From: Litorimonas sp049647245
Lineage (GTDB): Bacteria; Pseudomonadota; Alphaproteobacteria; Caulobacterales; Maricaulaceae
Assembly: GCA_049647245.1 (NCBI GenBank)
Contig: JBARXH010000044.1
Coordinates: 1 to 7,552 of the forward strand
Length of the DNA stretch: 7,552 bases
Reading direction: 5' to 3'
Positions 5,634 through 7,552 of this stretch are shown piece by piece. The first letter of the stretch is position 1, and each line of letters opens with the position of its first letter. Under the pieces are notes generated by a model. It saw only the letters and a list, made by a program, of their open reading frames with translations, did no database searches and was not told where the DNA came from. The position numbers and the translations under genes were made by a program.

Positions 5634-7403
5634 TTGGTCCATGCGTCTGAAGCAATCGGTGGCGGGATCGCCGGAAGCCGCTATACCGACATCGTGAACG
5701 CTCAATTCCAGACATTCGAGACCGTTCTCGCGGAGCGGGGGCAGGTCACGCCGCTCGATCTCGAGCATGCAAGGCGCTACCAGCAGGAAGCGGGCGGACC
5801 GCTGCACCAGGCGCTGCTGCGGATCGGTGCCGTCGGCGAGGAAGACATGCTCGCCGCCCTGTCCGCGCAGCTCGGAACGCCCATTCTCGATGACGTGCCG
5901 TCCGACCCGAGCGTGTATAAGGACGCGATGGACCGCATGGCCGTCGCGGCGTCGTGGCTCGACGCGCACAAGGCCGCGCTTTGGATGGAGGGTGATACCG
6001 TCGTCGCGACCGCGCGAGACGTCCTCGACATGGGCTTCCGGGAAACGCTAGAGCAACGGGCGCGTCAGAGCGGAACAGCGTTGAAATACGCACTGGCCAC
6101 AGCGCCATTGCTGGAAGCCGCGCAACGCGTCTACACACCGCCCAAGACGAGCGACGAACACGAAAGCGACGATGCACAGCGGCTGCGGGAGCTGGCCGAA
6201 GAAGCGCCGGTCATCGATTTCGTGAACCGCGTCTTCGCACATGCCCTGAAGCACAAGGCCTCTGACATCCATATCGAGCCGTTCGAGAACCACTTCCAGG
6301 TTCGCTACCGGATCGATGGCATACTGCGCGGTGGGGACACGGAGCCGAGATCCCGCTTCGACGCCGTCGTGAGCCGTCTGAAACTCCTGTCGAAGATGGA
6401 CATTGCCGAACGGAGGCTCCCTCAGGACGGCCGTCAGACGATACGGCTGGGCGGAACCGAGATCGACCTGCGAGTCAGCTCGCTGCCCGGATCGTGGGGC
6501 GAAAGCCTCGTCGTGCGCCTGCTCAAGAAGGACGGCGTGCTCAGTGACATGGGATCGCTCGGGCTAGAGGGACGCAACAAGGAAGTGTTGGAAAAGCTTC
6601 TGTCCAACCCGAACGGAGTCATCCTCGTCACCGGCCCGACCGGATCAGGTAAGTCCACGACCCTCTACAAGTCGATCCAGGCGCTGAACAATGGCGTGCG
6701 CAAGATCATCACGATCGAGGACCCGGTCGAGTACAACATGGCTGGCGTGGTCCAGATTCCGATCAACGCCAATATCGGCTACACCTTCGCGCGCGGCCTG
6801 CGCGCGATCCTTCGCCAGGATCCCGACATCATCATGGTCGGCGAGATCCGGGACGAGGAAACGGCCGTGATCGCCGCTCAAGCCGCCCTGACCGGACACC
6901 TCGTCCTGTCGACGTTGCACACCAACTCCGCGCTCGCCGCCGTCGCGCGCCTGATCGATATCGGGCTGGAGCCCTATCTCGTGGCGTCCTCCGTGCGGGG
7001 ACTTGCGGCGCAGCGCCTGGTCCGGCGTCTTTGCGACGTCTGCGCGGAGCCCGACCCCGTCAATCACGACGAGGTGCTGTTCGACATGATGAGCGCCGGG
7101 CATGATTTCGGCAGCGAGTTGAGCGGGACAGCCCAGTGGAAGCGGGCCATTGGATGCTCGGCCTGTGACGGAACGGGCTACAAGGGCCGGGTCGCCATCT
7201 TCGAAATCGCCGAAGTGACCGAGAGCCTCGCGGAAGGCATCTTCCAGAGCGCCAACATGCAGCAGCTCACCCGCCTCGCCCGTCAAGACGGCTTCATCAC
7301 CATGTACGAAAACGGCCTGCTCAAGGCGCGCAAGGGACTGACCACAATGGGCGAGGTCGAGCGGGTCTGCGGCGGCGGCATGCTCGATGTCGATCAGGAC
7401 TGA
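5634..7403 (+). CDS. gspE: T2SS assembly ATPase GspE
   Basis: Cytoplasmic hexameric ATPase that drives pseudopilus assembly. The largest frame (589 residues) starts at TTG 5634. GTG 5694 (569 residues, beginning V-N-A-Q-F-Q-T-F) is a real alternative that starts just before the N1E helices, and neither has a good ribosome site. The N1E-type domain covers about 28-165 (I-G-A-V-G-E-E-D-M-L), then an acidic linker. The N2E domain has SDIHIEPF (210-217) and RYRIDGIL (224-231). The ATPase core shows Walker A GPTGSGKS (334-341), the Asp box IEDPVEY (361-367), Walker B with D-P-D-I-I-M-V-G-E-I-R-D (396-407) and the His box GHLVLSTLHT (421-430). A tetracysteine metal site (C467/C470 and C508/C511) supports GspE over PilT-type retraction ATPases. 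All key residues are intact. It lies 11 bases after the methyltransferase stop and overlaps the next pseudopilin gene by 17 bases. Confidence 0.95.
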   Translation: MVHASEAIGGGIAGSRYTDIVNAQFQTFETVLAERGQVTPLDLEHARRYQQEAGGPLHQALLRIGAVGEEDMLAALSAQLGTPILDDVPSDPSVYKDAMDRMAVAASWLDAHKAALWMEGDTVVATARDVLDMGFRETLEQRARQSGTALKYALATAPLLEAAQRVYTPPKTSDEHESDDAQRLRELAEEAPVIDFVNRVFAHALKHKASDIHIEPFENHFQVRYRIDGILRGGDTEPRSRFDAVVSRLKLLSKMDIAERRLPQDGRQTIRLGGTEIDLRVSSLPGSWGESLVVRLLKKDGVLSDMGSLGLEGRNKEVLEKLLSNPNGVILVTGPTGSGKSTTLYKSIQALNNGVRKIITIEDPVEYNMAGVVQIPINANIGYTFARGLRAILRQDPDIIMVGEIRDEETAVIAAQAALTGHLVLSTLHTNSALAAVARLIDIGLEPYLVASSVRGLAAQRLVRRLCDVCAEPDPVNHDEVLFDMMSAGHDFGSELSGTAQWKRAIGCSACDGTGYKGRVAIFEIAEVTESLAEGIFQSANMQQLTRLARQDGFITMYENGLLKARKGLTTMGEVERVCGGGMLDVDQD

Positions 7404-7552
7404 CGCGAAGCAAGCTGACGCGGGACGACCCGCGACGCCCTCCGGCGAGGCGGGGTTCAGCCTCCTGGAAATTCTCGTCGTGCTCGCCATCGCGTCCATC
7501 CTGCTGTCCGTGATCGGCGTGCGGATCAACCAGACCGTGGATGCGGTGGAGC
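7387..7552 (+). CDS. gspH: 5' end of a T2SS pseudopilin, GspH-like (truncated by the window end)
   Basis: ATG 7387 lies inside the 3' end of gspE (17-base overlap, different frame), and the frame stays open to the window end, showing 55 residues. A hydrophilic leader ends in the prepilin peptidase site E-A-G|F: Gly23 precedes Phe24, with Glu28 at the +5 position. The helix FSLLEILVVLAIASILLSVI follows. LLE-LLVVLAI is the usual GspH helix form, and the residues after it lack the V-P-(R/K) stretch common in GspG, so GspH is the better guess, but the diagnostic C-terminal domain is not visible. The overlap implies translational coupling with gspE. In canonical clusters gspF then gspG follow gspE, so either these lie elsewhere or this is a variant order. 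Confidence 0.8.
   Translation, partial: MSIRTDAKQADAGRPATPSGEAGFSLLEILVVLAIASILLSVIGVRINQTVDAVE

Noticed and set aside
6645..7529. A 294-codon open frame on the minus strand opposite gspE
   Set aside because: Shadow of a high-G+C gene; the plus strand carries every GspE motif intact.
1..7552. CRISPR arrays, tRNA or rRNA genes, insertion sequences, attachment sites
   Set aside because: No repeat-spacer pattern, no tRNA-like cloverleaf, no transposase or integrase, and no terminal inverted repeats were seen on either strand by eye.

Overview
The window reads as part of the chromosome of an alphaproteobacterium. The G+C content is high (about 60-70% in most genes). The only good promoter fits the Caulobacter-type housekeeping pattern (TTGACCC, 15 bases, CCTAAGAC), and the gene set fits the Caulobacterales / Maricaulales / Hyphomonadaceae area. 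The taxonomic placement is inference; no rRNA or other marker gene is present.

All genes lie on the + strand. Bases 2-340 are the 3' end of a GspC-like clamp protein. Bases 418-2577 encode a secretin (GspD) with a lipoprotein signal, and 2581-3054 a GspI-like minor pseudopilin. A 278-base gap follows, holding a promoter, a leader of about 120 bases with a hairpin, and a strong ribosome binding site. Bases 3333-4862 encode a 509-residue exported, extremely acidic, lysine-free protein of unknown family, closed by a near-perfect intrinsic terminator at 4883-4912. Next come a small class I SAM-dependent methyltransferase (4939-5622), the type II secretion ATPase GspE (5634-7403, start uncertain) and the 5' end of a GspH-like pseudopilin (7387 to the window end).

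The window is therefore a type II secretion system (T2SS) locus in which the secretin/pseudopilin block and the ATPase/pseudopilin block are separated by a secreted-protein gene and a methyltransferase. GspC-like protein and GspD would form the envelope-spanning channel. GspI and GspH belong to the pseudopilus tip, and GspE powers its assembly. The acidic protein enters the periplasm by a Sec signal, carries six cysteines, and is a good candidate for an abundant substrate of this machine, possibly an S-layer or other surface-structure protein. That link rests on context only. No gspF or gspG is seen between gspE and the next pseudopilin.

The points most worth a second look are the lipobox on the secretin, the unusual composition of the acidic protein and its dedicated transcription unit, the lower G+C of the methyltransferase and of the secretin-domain part of gspD, and how gspE is transcribed downstream of the terminator.
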